Shown one piece after another: positions 35,101-46,085 of a stretch of 64,000 nt of DNA. Source of the DNA: Clavelina lepadiformis (Eukaryota > Chordata > Ascidiacea > Aplousobranchia > Clavelinidae); NCBI RefSeq assembly GCF_947623445.1, contig NC_135247.1, positions 19,098,501 to 19,162,500 of the forward strand, in the 5' to 3' direction. The notes below the pieces were generated by a model, which was given only the letters and a program-made list of their open reading frames with translations, ran no database searches and had not been told where the DNA came from. The first letter of the stretch is position 1. The number at the start of each line of letters is the position of its first letter. A program made the position numbers and the translations under genes.

Positions 35101-38100
35101 GTGTGCAGGAACTTATAAATCGTTGCTCACCGAGCCCCTGTGTAAATGGCGGCACCTGCACACAGTCTGGCACCGACTTCAACTGCATTTGTCCCACTGG
35201 GTACACCGGGACTGTATGTGACGTCCCTGACATGTCCTGCTCGGCCGCGGCCTCGTTGAAAGGTACCGCATGGTGCTTCTGCTACAGTGCTCGTCTGGCG
35301 TCTGCTAACCTCTATTTTGTGCCTAGGCGTCGCCATTGCAGAATTATGCCAACACAGCGGCCAGTGCCACAACACTGGCAACACGCACTCGTGCACATGC
35401 CAGGCCGCTTACACAGGCAGCTACTGCGAAACCAACATCGACGAGTGCCAGTCCCAGCCGTGCCAGAATGGTGGCTCCTGCAATGACCACGTGGGAAGGT
35501 GGGTGACGTCATGAGTAGTTGTCATCGTTCTTTTGACGTCATGCTTTAAGTTTGTTGATGTCCGCAGTTATTCGTGTACGTGTGTGGCGGGCTACGAGGG
35601 AAGCAATTGTGAGACGGAGACGGACGAGTGTTTGTCCGGTCCCTGCCAACATGGCGGCTCCTGCATCGACCTGGTCAACTCATTCAGTTGTTCGTGCCCG
35701 GTCGGAACCAGCGGTGAGCACCTCCCCGGTTGTCTTTCTCCCTCTAACTCTATATGACGTAACAATGTGATCTGCGCCCAGGTACCATGTGCCAGACGAA
35801 CGAGGACGAATGCCGGAGTTCCCCCTGCTTAAACGGGGGCCTGTGCAGGGACGGGGTCGGTTCCTTCACTTGCGATTGCGCCGCTGGATACGTGGGACCC
35901 AGGTGAGCTCCCGACTGTGGTGTGATGACGTAATAAGTATGAAGGAAATTACACTTTTACTTATAATACTCTTTGTGTCGTCATAGATGTGGCGGTGACG
36001 TCAACGAATGTTTATCGCAGCCATGTGAGGTGGAGGGAAGTTTGAATTGCGTGCAAGGGGTCAATTCTTACTCGTGCATTTGCAATGAGGTTGGGAGATT
36101 TATTTGAAATATCATCGCAGAATCATCCTATGAGCTCGGTTTTTTGTCAACCTTCGTTTATGTGACGTCACACAGGGCTACACCGGCGTGAACTGCGAGA
36201 AGAAGTTGACCAGCTGCAGCACGATGCCGTGCTTGAACGGAGCGACCTGCACCGACGACTCGTCTGAACCGACCGGCTACAGATGCAGTTGCGCCCCGGT
36301 GAGTATCGACGCTGCTTCATCTCGGTTACTCTGCTCGTGTGCGCTGGGTTCGAAGTGTTTGTTGCGATCGTTTGTAACAACCGCTTCATCGGCAGGGATT
36401 CCGCGGTACTACTTGCGAGCAGGCGATGTCCATGTGCGCCGGGGGTCAGTTTTGTTACAACGGAGGCACCTGCGACCAAGATGCACAGGGGGCGCAGTTG
36501 TGCTTGTGCCCGGCCAACTACAACGGGGACTTATGCGAATATTACATCCCCGGGGAACCTGCCGGGTCAGGGACCAGTGACGTAGACGTTCCCGAGGAAA
36601 TACGTGAGTTTCGAGCTCTGCTGTGATTTTTGCTCAGTTTCTTGTCATCGGTAGAATAACGCGGTGTCCAACCGTACATCAATATTATGACGTATATCAA
36701 TATTGTGACGTACATCAATATTGTGACGTACATCAATATTATGACGTATATCAATATTATGACGTATATCAATATTATGACGTATATCAATATTTTGACG
36801 TAAATCAACATTATGACGTTTTTCTTCCAACAGCACAAGTTTGTGGCGATTCTTTGTGTGAAAGTTTGAAAGGAAACGGCCAGTGTGACGTAAGAAATAC
36901 AACAGATTTCTAACTATTACGTTCTTTTCATCTCTATGAGCTCATTAACAATTCCTATTTCATTGTTCTTTAACATTATATATGACGTAACAGCTATCAT
37001 TGTGAAATATCGTCCAATAGGCGCAGTGCAACAACTATCTGTGCAAGTACGATGGCGGCGATTGCTCATTGGGCAACACCGACCCGTTCTCGAAGTGCCC
37101 CGATGCGCTCCAGTGCGACAAAGTGTTCCGGGATGGGAGTTGCGATGAACAGTGCAACAGCGAGGAGTGCCTGTTCGATGGAAGGGACTGCGAGGAACCG
37201 GTCGAACCCTGCCCGTGAGTTCCTTGTGTTGCCACATCGACAAGTTCCGAGATGCGCTTTGAACACTAAACATCTTGCTTAATTTGTTGCACAGGACTGG
37301 TTACCATGACTACTGCAAAGGCAATTACGCGAACGGGCACTGCGACAAGGGATGCAACACTGAGGGCTGCGGGTGGGACGGACTCGACTGCGATGGGGAA
37401 TACCCGGAACAGAAAGCGAAAGGCACACTGGTACTGGGTTCGAATCCCACCCTTGCCATGGTGAGACTATATGGAAAGTAACAATTGTGTTCGTTGATAG
37501 ATCATAGAAGTGGTGATGACAGCAGACAGGCTTCGCGAAATGAAGACGGATTTTCTTCGCACGGTCGGCCAGATCCTGGGCGCAGTGGTCGAGTTCCAGC
37601 TCGATGACTACGGTCAAGCGAAGATAGAGGAGATTGATGTCCAGGTTTGTTACGTCAGCATCAATGCTCTTAACCGTTGTTACGATCGTGAACCTGACAT
37701 CTGATGCGCAGATCTCCCGGAGGCGTCGATCGCTTCTCCACGTTTGGAGCTGGGTGCGAGAAGGGGAAACCCCCATGCAGATGGCCATATCGAACGCCAC
37801 TCATGGCGTAAATCACCGGTTTAAACGAGCGTCGGCATCATCCGTATCTAAGGTTGGTTGTGACGTGTCACTTATACCAAGAGACGTTATTACTCATGAG
37901 TCATGACGTCATAGCCAGGTAGTAGGTTAACCTTAAACCGCTTGGTGGCAGGCTTTCCTTTACGTGAACAACCAGAAGTGCGAGCAACTGCGGCGCCGTT
38001 GCATGGATTCGTCGACTGCCGCCTCGTACATGAGCGCGCGGGCGGCCACGTCGACTCTGAGCAGCGGATACGAGTTCAGGAGCGTGGAAGCCACCGATGA

Positions 38101-41100
38101 CGGACAAGAAGGAGGAAGCTCGACCGGATACATCGTCGGCGCAGCAGGTATTGTGACGTCATACTCCTTCAGAGCGGGCGCAATGGGGAATCTTGTCGTT
38201 GAATGTTTGAACTTTGAGATTGTCCTTCGCAGCCGGAGTGGTCCTAGTGGTCGGCATAATAGTCGTGCTCACTCACCAGAAGAGAAAGAGGGAGGCAGGG
38301 GCGCTCTGGCTTCCTGAGGGATTCCAACTCAGCAAGAAGCAGCGCAAGGAACCGATCGGGCAGGACGACTTCAACCTACAGGTGGGAAATCCCCTCACGA
38401 TTTAATCTTGGGCAGCATTCCACAACTTTTTACTTTTGCTTGGCAGCTGTTTATTTGTGAATGTTTTCAGCCGATGGCAGGGACACCGGGCACCGAACTG
38501 AGCCACCCTGACTCCGGGGCTGGGGTCCCGTTCCTCAATAGCTGGGGCGACAGACACGTGCCCCAGAAAGCGGGTCAGTATCAAGTGGGAGGTGATTCAC
38601 AGGAACAAAGCAGAACATTCCTTCAGGTTTGTCCCGCTCTTGTCGCCATCCCCGCTAACTTGTTCCGCAACTGCAAATTGTTTCATTTATGACGTCATTA
38701 TAGAGCAACGGAAATGCGTCCGGTTACCTGAGTCCGTCGTCACGTGGTTCGAACCGCGATGACGATTTGAAGGCGGAGGCGGAGGACTCGAGGCAGTGGA
38801 CGCCGCAGCATCTTGAAGCCGCGGATCTTCCTAGGAGCGGAGCCGCATCCGCAGTTACGGACTTAACTCCGCCTCCCCAGGTTGACATGAACGCTGACGT
38901 AAACGCGCGAGGTCCAGGTGCGCATGATTGGAGAATAGTTACGTCATAATGAAATATATTTTGACTTTGTGAAGTTAATGGCAAGACTCAATGACGTAAC
39001 AATGCATTTAGACGGAGTGACTCCCCTCATGGTCGCATCCGTGCGTGGGGGAGGAGTGGAAACTGGGATCAGCGACGACGAATCGGCGGAGAGTGGAGAC
39101 GGGGCAGGTGGCGTGGAGGGCAGTGACAGCATGATTGCTGGACTCCTGCTGCAGGGGGCCTCTCTCAGCGCGCAGACCGACAGAACAGGTTTGCCTTATC
39201 AGTACTTTATGACGTCATTATCACGTCTTTATACGTTATATTTGTCATAAACGAGTTGCCCTGGTCACACACTTGCAGGTGAGACCGCTTTACATCTGGC
39301 CGCAAGATTTGCACGCGCAGACGCCGCCAGACGTTTGTTGGACGCTGGCTCTGACGCCAACATCCGTGACTTGACTGGCAGGACGCCACTCCATGCAGCA
39401 GTGGCGGCTGACGCCCAGGGTGTGTTTCAGATTCTTCTCCGCAACAGAGCCACCGACCTGGACGCAAAGTAAGTTATCTGTGATGTCAGTTCGTGCCTCT
39501 TGCATTCTTCCTTGCTTCATTGTTGAAATGGTTTTAGAACAAACGATGGGACGACTCCGATGATCCTGGCATCGAGGCTGGCCGTTGAAGGGATGGTGGA
39601 GGAGCTCATCAACGCTCATGCTGACGTTAACGCAGTGGACGACCACGGTCAGCTAATAACCTCTCAAATAAGGCTCTGTGAAAATATTGTCGGTTGGTTT
39701 AATGGCAAGTTGTAACTGATGCGACGTCAACAGGAAAGTCCGCGCTGCACTGGGCTGCTGCTGTCAACAACGTTGAGGCCGTCTCCACTCTGCTCCGAGC
39801 CGGATGCAACAGGGATGCGCAGACCGAGCGGGAAGAAACTCCCCTCTTCTTGGCTGCGAAGGAAGGAAGTCGTGAATCTATCCGAGTGCTCCTGGAGCAC
39901 TTTGCCAACCGGGACATCACAGACCACATGGACCGGTAAGTACGATGTGTGACGTCGCTTCGATGTGTGATTGGTGGATGAGCTCCCTCTTGTGACGCAG
40001 GCTGCCGAGGGACATCGCTCAGGAGAGACTCCACACCGACATCGTGCAGCTCCTTGATGAGTTCAACCTCGTCCGAAGCCCACCACTTCCGCCTGGTCAC
40101 CTGACTTCACACATGAATGGACATGCAGTGATGCGTGACCCGTACCTCGCCTCACAAATGAAGTCTCATGCAGGTGAGTGATCACGATCATGTGATGTTA
40201 TTCATTTCACGAACAAGTTCAAATGTTAAACTGATCCAACTTGCAGCTGGGAAGAAGTCGAGACGACAGAGCAGTCGTCCGGATGGCAAGTCGGCGAGAA
40301 GATCGAAGAAGGGGTCAACCTCCCAAGTGTCGGGGTCGTCTGGAACAAACCCCGACAGCATTTCCCCCAACAGCGTGGGGACACCCCCTAACATGGGTGG
40401 GGTTATCTTGCACCCTGGCATGGGTCATCATGTTGACAACAGCCTGTCTCCGGGTAACACGTCACTGTCGTCCCCAGCAACGGCATACAGCACCGACTCC
40501 ACGCTCTCCCCCCCAGCCCCGATGGGTCCCCCCTCGAGCCGACCCTTCCACCCCATGCAGCAGTACAACCACCAGATGGTGCCCGGTTTCAAGTAAGCAT
40601 CTCGTTTGTTTACGTCACAATCTGGTATTGTCACCTCACATCACGTTCTAGTTTGCTACATAGGCATGAACCGGCCAACCCCCCAGTTGATTGTTACGGT
40701 TCATCGAACACTTCGTTTGTTATTCTGTCTCGCTTCACTGCACACCGCCTTCCACCAATAAGGTTCTGTGTTTATGTCACATGGCATTAATTTCTTGGAG
40801 TTGGTGATTTTTGTTGAAAATCTTCGTTTATGTTCGGGTTTCATTGTTCAACCAAACACAATTTAGCTGCTTATTATACTTTTGTTTCTCACGTTCAGCG
40901 CGATATGACGTGGCACAGGCAGAAGCGCTGATCTTTTAGTTTTTCTCTTGGTGTTTATGCGATTTTTCTTGGGATTCGCCACTCAAACGGTGTCCACAGA
41001 ACTTTGCTTTTAATTTTAATTAGATTTAAAAACTTTTGTTCAAAATCAGTTTTATAACTTATTATAAGATAATATTTATAACTAAACCAGTTATAAGAGC

Positions 41101-42510
41101 AGCCTCACAACACACTCACCCCTGCCTTACCGCGCTTATCGGGAAGTTTGATGCATTGTCAATGCGATGTACTGTTCAGTATTTTGGTAGAACTAGTCTA
41201 GGCCGACTTTGCCAAACAATAGTTTTAATTTGCTCCACTTACAACTTGAACAACAGCGCCATCCAGCGAGGTCCCAATGAGCGTATGATGATGTCATATG
41301 GCGGAACTCCTCCGAGACTCTCCCATCAGCCTCAACCAGCAGGTGTCGCATTCATGGGACGTTCCAACGATCACGTGCTAGGAAGCCAGGGTGGCATGGG
41401 GTTCCAGATGGGTCATGTTCAGCCTGGGAAGGTAACTTGTAGCTTGTGCGCTCTTTCTTCTGCACAATTCTTCATCGTCTTGTTTGATTTTTATGTCTAG
41501 GTTCCACTTGAATGGGCACAGAGAAACACCGGAAATATTCATCACGGTCATCAGGTAAGTTGCTATAATAACAACAGTTTCGTGGCTTCAGTTTGTGCTT
41601 GGCGCCGCCAGTAACCAGTATATTACGCCAGATGTACAACGGCGGCATGCCACAACACACACAACATCCCTCGCAGTCGGTTGCTCTTCGCGCACTTGGA
41701 CTTCCGGAAACTCATCATCAACATCCGGAAGCTATTCACAATGATCAAAGGAGGTTCGTTCTATGACGTAATAAATAAATTTATGCAGTTAATTGGTGAA
41801 ATTTCATATCTTTGATCTGTACACACAGGTTTTCCGATGTCATTACTTCATATAACCATCAGCATCACCATGGCAACCTGCCCCACCCCCACTCGCAGCA
41901 AGTGCCCACCCACATGGGGGGGAGTCATATGGGAGGATTTCCCCAGCATCAACATCACCCGTCGAACGCAGCCGCTCAGTCCCCACCCGTTCAGGTAGCG
42001 TGTGCAAGTGTGACGTCATTATTAAGCGACGTCGCCGGTATATTTCACAACGATTCAATCTGTTTCAGATGATTTATCCTACTCCTCCGTCTGACCACAC
42101 GATGTCGCCATCTTCCGGGTCGGAGAACCTTTCTCCTCCCATGCACCTCCTGCCGACCAACAAGCATCTTGCGGTAGGTGTCGGTGACGTCACAATCGTG
42201 CTCTGTTACGTGAAGAGTGATCGTGAGAAAGTTGTTTCTCTTCTCAATGAAATGTCACTTTGATTGAACAAAATATTTCTCTAAAATTCTTGAAATAAAA
42301 CTTCTGTTGATCTTCCAGATTGAGAACGCCTATGAGACCCCGAGCCCGGATTCCCCGGACCCGTGGTCAAGTTCATCTCCGAGAAGCAATTCTGATTGGT
42401 CGGAGGGAATTCGAAGCCCCACCGATCCCATTCCAGGGCAACCCGCCCACATGGGGGCAGCACACAACCCCCATCATCATCCACGCAGGGGCTACCCCAC
42501 TGTAGCATGA
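20103..42510 (+). CDS. Notch: Notch receptor (52 coding exons, 2544 aa)
   Basis: Complete gene. Exons, part 1: 20103-20169, 20687-20777, 28060-28292, 28360-28526, 29933-30119, 30191-30313, 30386-30469, 30590-30739, 31021-31182, 31290-31475, 31550-31663, 31764-31877, 31948-32035, 32193-32345, 32419-32522, 32777-32881, 32969-33056, 33567-33712, 33790-33903, 34021-34140, 34211-34363, 34452-34627, 34692-34818, 34907-35034, 35109-35262, 35327-35498, 35568-35713, 35782-35902, 35987-36089, 36176-36298, 36396-36603. Part 2 (exons 32-52) is given in the domain entries below. All introns are GT-AG, phases match, and the total of 7635 nt is divisible by three. The start [16 protein letters not shown] is a signal peptide. 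Notch is the single-pass receptor for Delta/Jagged; ligand pulling leads to S2 and gamma-secretase cleavage, and the released NICD joins CSL and Mastermind in the nucleus. Most introns are 60-100 nt, while intron 2 is about 7.3 kb and intron 4 about 1.4 kb. Confidence 0.97.
20340..20347 (-). promoter_or_regulatory. CSL/RBPJ consensus site, Notch intron 1
   Basis: TTCCCACG, i.e. CGTGGGAA on -, an exact match to the high-affinity CSL consensus YGTGRGAA. Function unproven. Confidence 0.4.
24373..24380 (+). promoter_or_regulatory. CSL/RBPJ consensus site, Notch intron 2
   Basis: Exact CGTGGGAA on +. Function unproven. Confidence 0.4.
25432..25456. repeat. (AC)n microsatellite
   Basis: About 12 AC units in Notch intron 2. 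Confidence 0.9.
26165..26172 (-). promoter_or_regulatory. CSL/RBPJ consensus site, Notch intron 2
   Basis: TTCCCACG on +, CGTGGGAA on -. Function unproven. Confidence 0.4.
28527..29932 (+). other. Notch intron 4 (1.4 kb)
   Basis: Second longest Notch intron. Non-coding; contains a CSL-type CGTGGGAA at 29262-29269. It interrupts EGF repeat 5 between its third-cysteine region and the NGGTC loop. Confidence 0.7.
29262..29269 (+). promoter_or_regulatory. CSL/RBPJ consensus site, Notch intron 4
   Basis: Exact CGTGGGAA on +. Function unproven. Confidence 0.4.
33159..33166 (-). promoter_or_regulatory. CSL/RBPJ consensus site, Notch intron 17
   Basis: TTCCCACG on +, CGTGGGAA on -. Function unproven. 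Confidence 0.35.
36675..36818. repeat. 18-bp tandem repeat, eight copies, Notch intron 31
   Basis: Eight consecutive 18-bp units with consensus TAYATCAATATTRTGACG. The first and last differ by only a few bases. The array ends directly before the T-rich tract and AG of the intron 31 acceptor (36833). Each unit holds TGACG, most followed by TA. Because 18 is a multiple of three the array is open in frame on both strands, but it is intronic: the flanking exons join as EEI-P-QVCGD. Confidence 0.9.
36834..38147 (+). other. Notch negative regulatory region (LNR x3 and HD)
   Basis: Exons 32-37: 36834-36889, 37021-37214, 37295-37460, 37501-37644, 37712-37852, 37952-38147. Three Lin12/Notch modules each keep the Cys pattern and the calcium-binding Asp/Asn ([39 protein letters not shown]). 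The NOD domain follows ([18 protein letters not shown]). Exon 36 begins [12 protein letters not shown], a furin-type S1 site. The NODP part holds [10 protein letters not shown] with the paired cysteines. The region keeps the receptor off until ligand exposes the S2 site near [10 protein letters not shown]. Confidence 0.9.
38233..38626 (+). other. Notch transmembrane and RAM segment
   Basis: Exons 38-39: 38233-38381, 38471-38626. The TM helix spans the exon 37/38 joint ([19 protein letters not shown]), followed by the basic stop-transfer HQKRKRE. The RAM motif GALWLPEGF fits the CSL-binding pattern (hydrophobic-Trp-hydrophobic-Pro), with [10 protein letters not shown] after it. Exon 39 is a polar linker poorly conserved with vertebrates. 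The vertebrate Gly-Cys-Gly-Val at the S3 site is not kept; the nearest equivalent is VVGIIV. Confidence 0.85.
38704..40173 (+). other. Notch ankyrin domain
   Basis: Exons 40-45: 38704-38917, 39012-39188, 39279-39468, 39538-39647, 39734-39935, 40001-40173. The pre-ANK part reads [13 protein letters not shown]. The repeats run from [10 protein letters not shown] through [42 protein letters not shown] and ETPLFLAA to [18 protein letters not shown], about seven repeats. Conservation with vertebrate Notch is very high. This domain docks on CSL and Mastermind. Confidence 0.92.
40247..42510 (+). other. Notch C-terminal tail (NLS, TAD, PEST)
   Basis: Exons 46-52: 40247-40592, 41257-41431, 41501-41554, 41632-41753, 41829-41994, 42069-42173, 42319-42510. 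A basic cluster ([20 protein letters not shown]) is the likely NLS. The rest is rich in Pro, Ser, His, Met and Gln. TPPSDHTMS in exon 51 resembles the vertebrate Fbw7 degron LTPPSQHS. WSSSSP in exon 52, followed by SDWSEG, matches the vertebrate WSSSSP element. The protein ends YPTVA. Exon-intron joints here rest on splice signals and frame rather than strong homology, so exons 47-50 are slightly less certain. Confidence 0.85.
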
Positions 42511-43556
42511 GCCACGAATCAATGTGAATGTGGCACGGCCACTTAAACTCTTATTTATATATGGCGCGACCTTCCAAATGGCGGCGCCGCCACGGTCAAA
42601 ACTTTCTTGCCAGCCACAGATCACTGCTCGAATGAAGCAGCAGCTTCCTGGGAAGCCCGGAACAAAGTCAGTATTTCTGCGGGAAATCGCTCCTTTTTGT
42701 ACAGTCGATTCTGCCTCGTCAAGCCGGTTTTGGGGTTGCCAAGTGTGCCTTTTGATCAAAACACTGCACAGGTCCAATGAGCCTTGCACTTGCTAAGCAT
42801 TCGTTTAACATTTTACACCAAGCATTGAAGAATAAGTTGGCCTTGTTCAATTTCTTTCGCCATCTTCTCACACACTTTTGGTTTAATTTACACCTCGTTT
42901 AAGCGACCAATCCAGGACCTACGTTTTATACATCTTAGATATAATTGTGATCGTTCAAAGGACATTGTGACGTAGACGGCCAAAAGTTTGTGGGTGTTTT
43001 TTTACTTATTTTTATCAACCAGTATCTTTTATAAACAGATTTTTCTGTTTTTGTACAAAGTCGTTTGTTGCAAATTTTATCGCAGGTTGTTTTATGTATT
43101 TCTCTTTTTAACCGATTCTCAACTTGAAGCAGCTCGCCTGAAATTTGAAACTCAGTCGAATATCATAGAAGCGAAAGAAACGCATTGGGCAATTACACGA
43201 TACTATGATATATCTCCACATGAGATTTTTATGTTCTTGCATAAAAACGTTTTGTGCTATTTTTCTACTTTCTTCAATTTTCGTGTTCTTATTATGATGT
43301 CATAGGAGGTGCTTGTTTCGTGCATATCATTGTATCATGAAAGCAAAGATGTTTAAACACCGAAGCATCTTCTAATTTTTGGAATTCATGATGAAGCGAA
43401 AGTTGACCCTGAAGCTGACTTCGGTGGCGATCAAGGTTTTTTCTGTAAATTTTTATTATGACGTCATTGTCTTCCGCGGTATTTGCCGTTTGTAGACCAC
43501 GTGCTTACCTATTCTATTTCGACCCGTGTTGTACACTCATATTGTTACGCAATAAA
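42511..43556 (+). other. Notch 3' UTR (probable)
   Basis: Non-coding sequence between the Notch stop and the first AATAAA at 43551-43556. No further gene seen. Confidence 0.5.
43551..43556 (+). terminator. poly(A) signal, Notch
   Basis: First canonical AATAAA downstream of the Notch stop (about 1.04 kb). Confidence 0.5.
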
Positions 43557-44784
43557 CAACGTCATTTAATGCCTGTATATAATACAGTGACCGCTGGTTA
43601 ACCGGAGATTGTGAGTCGTGTGTGTGTTTTGCGCGAGCAATTAAATTTGCAAAATGCGAAGTAATTCTGAAGCTTCCTTCGACTTCAAGGTAACGAGCTT
43701 CTACCGGGTATGAAATACACTTCAACAGCAGCAGGAAATAAACTTTTGCACGTTCGAATCGTTCCAAATCCGTATTATTTTACCATTCCAACATTGACCA
43801 TGAAATGTGGTGTTTTACAAAAAATCCTACAGAAGATTCCAAACTTGTCACCAAGTGCGAAGATATCCGTGTTTTTGGCAGAATCTTCACAACGAGAGGC
43901 AATAAAGTGTGGTGGCAGGAATAAGTTCAGTAAAATGGTGGAGTAAACAACCCTACACCTGAGTAATCGCACTTTTCATGAGATGGGAAAACAAATTTAA
44001 ATTTGTGGAAAATACCGATGCTTCAAGACAATTTTGAAAGTTGGAGCAATAGTTATTGATAAAGTTTTACAAATTTTTGACTAGGAATTTCATTACGTGG
44101 TTTGGGTTAAGATAGGATGACCTTGTATCATAATCAGGCATACCATATTTCTGTGATTGAAAACTGGGACGCTTCAGAACAACGAGCCTAATCAGATAAA
44201 TGTGGTTCATATTTTACAAGGAGTATGTAACTATTTTGGATTCTTATCGTCAGGGACAACTAAAGTAGTAAGACACCAAGAAAAACTAAAATAATTCATT
44301 TTACTAGGAAACAAAACAATGTTCAAGCATTTGTAAATTTACATAATCGTCCAATCATACTTTTCTGTAGAAAATACTTTCTTCCAGAAGTCTTTATTGG
44401 ACTTTATTTTCTCATACAAATCACAGCAGGAAAAGTCAGTGTTAATTTTGCAGGTGATAAGGGCTTTCACATTCAAATGGTTTTTGCAGAAGGAAATGCA
44501 AACAAGTACCGGAACCGATACGAAATAAGTTCTTTCAATAGCCTAACTGCAAAAAGATCACCTCTTCCTTTTAGCCTACTATTACTGAACTAGCGAATGT
44601 GCTAACAATCAACCCACTACTGGACCAATTACCCGCTACAATGACGTAAGGATTACTTTCACATTTAACACAACGAAACAAGAACACGCATCGAGCATTG
44701 CTCTTCAGCAAGTTGGCTAAACAGACCAATCACAGCATGCTAATATTCGTGTAGCGTGGGGCAATGCTGGCTGACTAAATGCTA

Positions 44785-45431
44785 AAGCGGGACTTTTGGT
44801 TGACTGACCGGGACGCCGGGACAAAGCTTTAACCCTATCCTAACCAGGCTCGCGAGTTTACTAAAAAACTAGGTGTGGCCGACCCCGCAAACACATTTTC
44901 AATCGTTAATTACTAGAAAACTATACGTCGTAAACTGATCGGATTTTGACAGGTTAGTAGAAAAATCATCTGGCTTCCTGTATACATCATAATTGTAAAA
45001 CTAAAGAAAGTGAATTTAGTGTAAATTAAGTATTTCTCAAAGTGACACATTTCTAGAAATTCTTCTTGTTACGCCGCGCCCCCGCTGTGCGGAAAACCAG
45101 CTGACCGCGAGAAGAGAACGAAAGAGAATAGTTAGTCGAGTTATTGGTGCGTAAATGAGTAATACGCTTCAATGCGGAGAGCAGAGCAAAGCAGACCAAA
45201 ATTATGAAAATATCGCAATATCTCAAAAATTACAAAATCCAACTTTATCAAACAAACATGGACAGATAGCTGAACATTTTTTAGGAAAAGTCACCAAATT
45301 TAAAGTTTCTACAGCAAACAATGCAACTGTACGCCACGTTTTGCTATGACTGTGTGCGGGAGAAGCCAAGCCTAGTTAGAATAGGGTTAAAAAGCGGGAC
45401 TGTCCCGGCTAAAACGGGACATATGGTAAGC
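44785..45431. mobile_element. inverted-repeat DNA element nested in hAT remains
   Basis: The left arm holds CCGGGACGCCGGGACA then TTTAACCCTATCCTAACCAG. The right arm, inverted, holds GCCGGGACAGTCCCG then TTTTAACCCTATTCTAACTA. The arms are about 45-60 bp, imperfect. There is no transposase of its own. A short frame at 45155-45349 is not recognisable. Outer bounds are approximate. Confidence 0.55.
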
Positions 45432-45813
45432 CTAATCATAATGCCTTACCCGAATTTGGTAGAAAAGAAATCGCCATCGACGCGAACTCCAAACTGGAAC
45501 CTTCTTGCTTTTTGTGTATTATCGGGTTTCCATATTTGATAATTAATGCGCAATTCCTGACAAATTTAACTCAGTTGCATTGACCAACTTTGGAATATTA
45601 CCAAAGTGCATTGCCGCCATTGCTTTTTGTGATAAACACGAAACAATACAAAAACAGCAAAGAAATGTTGCACTGCAATACACGAATGCAAGTTTCTTTT
45701 AAACAGTAACATTTATGAAAACGAAAATTAACAAAGAATTTTTACAAAATACGCTCCAAAGTAATTACAAGTAATGAACATATAGCAGTTTATAAACAAT
45801 ACTCTGCTCTCCC

Positions 45814-46085
45814 TCATACCAATCGTTCTTTTCCCAAGATCTGATTTTTTTTTAACAAGCTCTTGTTGGACTTCATAAACACATAAAATTCCCCACAAGA
45901 CATGCTTTTGAAGTTGTACTGAAGTGTTAAAATTCCTTTCATTTTATCAATGGTCATCTTATTTCTTTCTTTTGTCCACTGACTCTGCATCAGTGAAAAC
46001 ACCCGCTCAACATTTGCGTTGTATGGCGCCACAGCAAAGAAAATCTGGACAACCCTTAGTAATTCTGAGTGACATTCAGCGTTTC
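45814..46085 (-). pseudogene. hAT transposase dimerisation-domain fragment
   Basis: The minus frame reads ELLRVVQIFFAVAPYNANVERVFSLM (given here as ELLRVVQIFF, then APYNANVERVFSLM), then QWTKERNKMT, then MSCGEFYVFMKSN. This is the hAT-family C-terminal dimerisation region, with the typical N-A-x-V-E-R-x-F-S core. A stop lies upstream near 46100 in the same frame, and no N-terminal catalytic part is visible. Confidence 0.8.

Larger units (their letters stand above)
20687..36603 (+). other. Notch extracellular EGF-repeat region (35 repeats)
   Basis: Exons 2-31 encode 35 EGF-like repeats by my count. Repeats 1-33 line up with vertebrate repeats 1-33: repeat 9 with its [18 protein letters not shown] signature, repeat 11 (NPCEHAG, the ligand-binding module), and repeat 29 with an extra insert before LCQHSGQC. 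Repeat 12 keeps the O-fucose consensus (Cys, four residues, Thr, Cys). Vertebrates and fly have 36 repeats; here one of repeats 34/35 is missing. Repeat 3 is a short variant ([18 protein letters not shown]). The last repeat is followed by an acidic, Gly-rich linker leading to the LNRs. Confidence 0.9.

Noticed and set aside
36623-36913. repetitive Tyr-Gln-Tyr-Asp-Val protein, and its antisense Ile-Asp-Ile-Arg-His-Asn version
   Set aside because: Both are translations of the 18-bp intronic tandem array; a perfect exon 31-32 splice removes it.
37429-37445. tRNA-like B box (GGTTCGAATCC) in Notch exon 34
   Set aside because: No A box or acceptor-stem pairing nearby, and the bases encode conserved-length Notch sequence ([11 protein letters not shown]) between LNR3 and NOD.
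15090-42510. Functional link between the fucosyltransferase gene and neighbouring Notch
   Set aside because: FUT8 makes N-glycan core fucose, while Notch EGF O-fucose is made by POFUT1; adjacency alone is not evidence.
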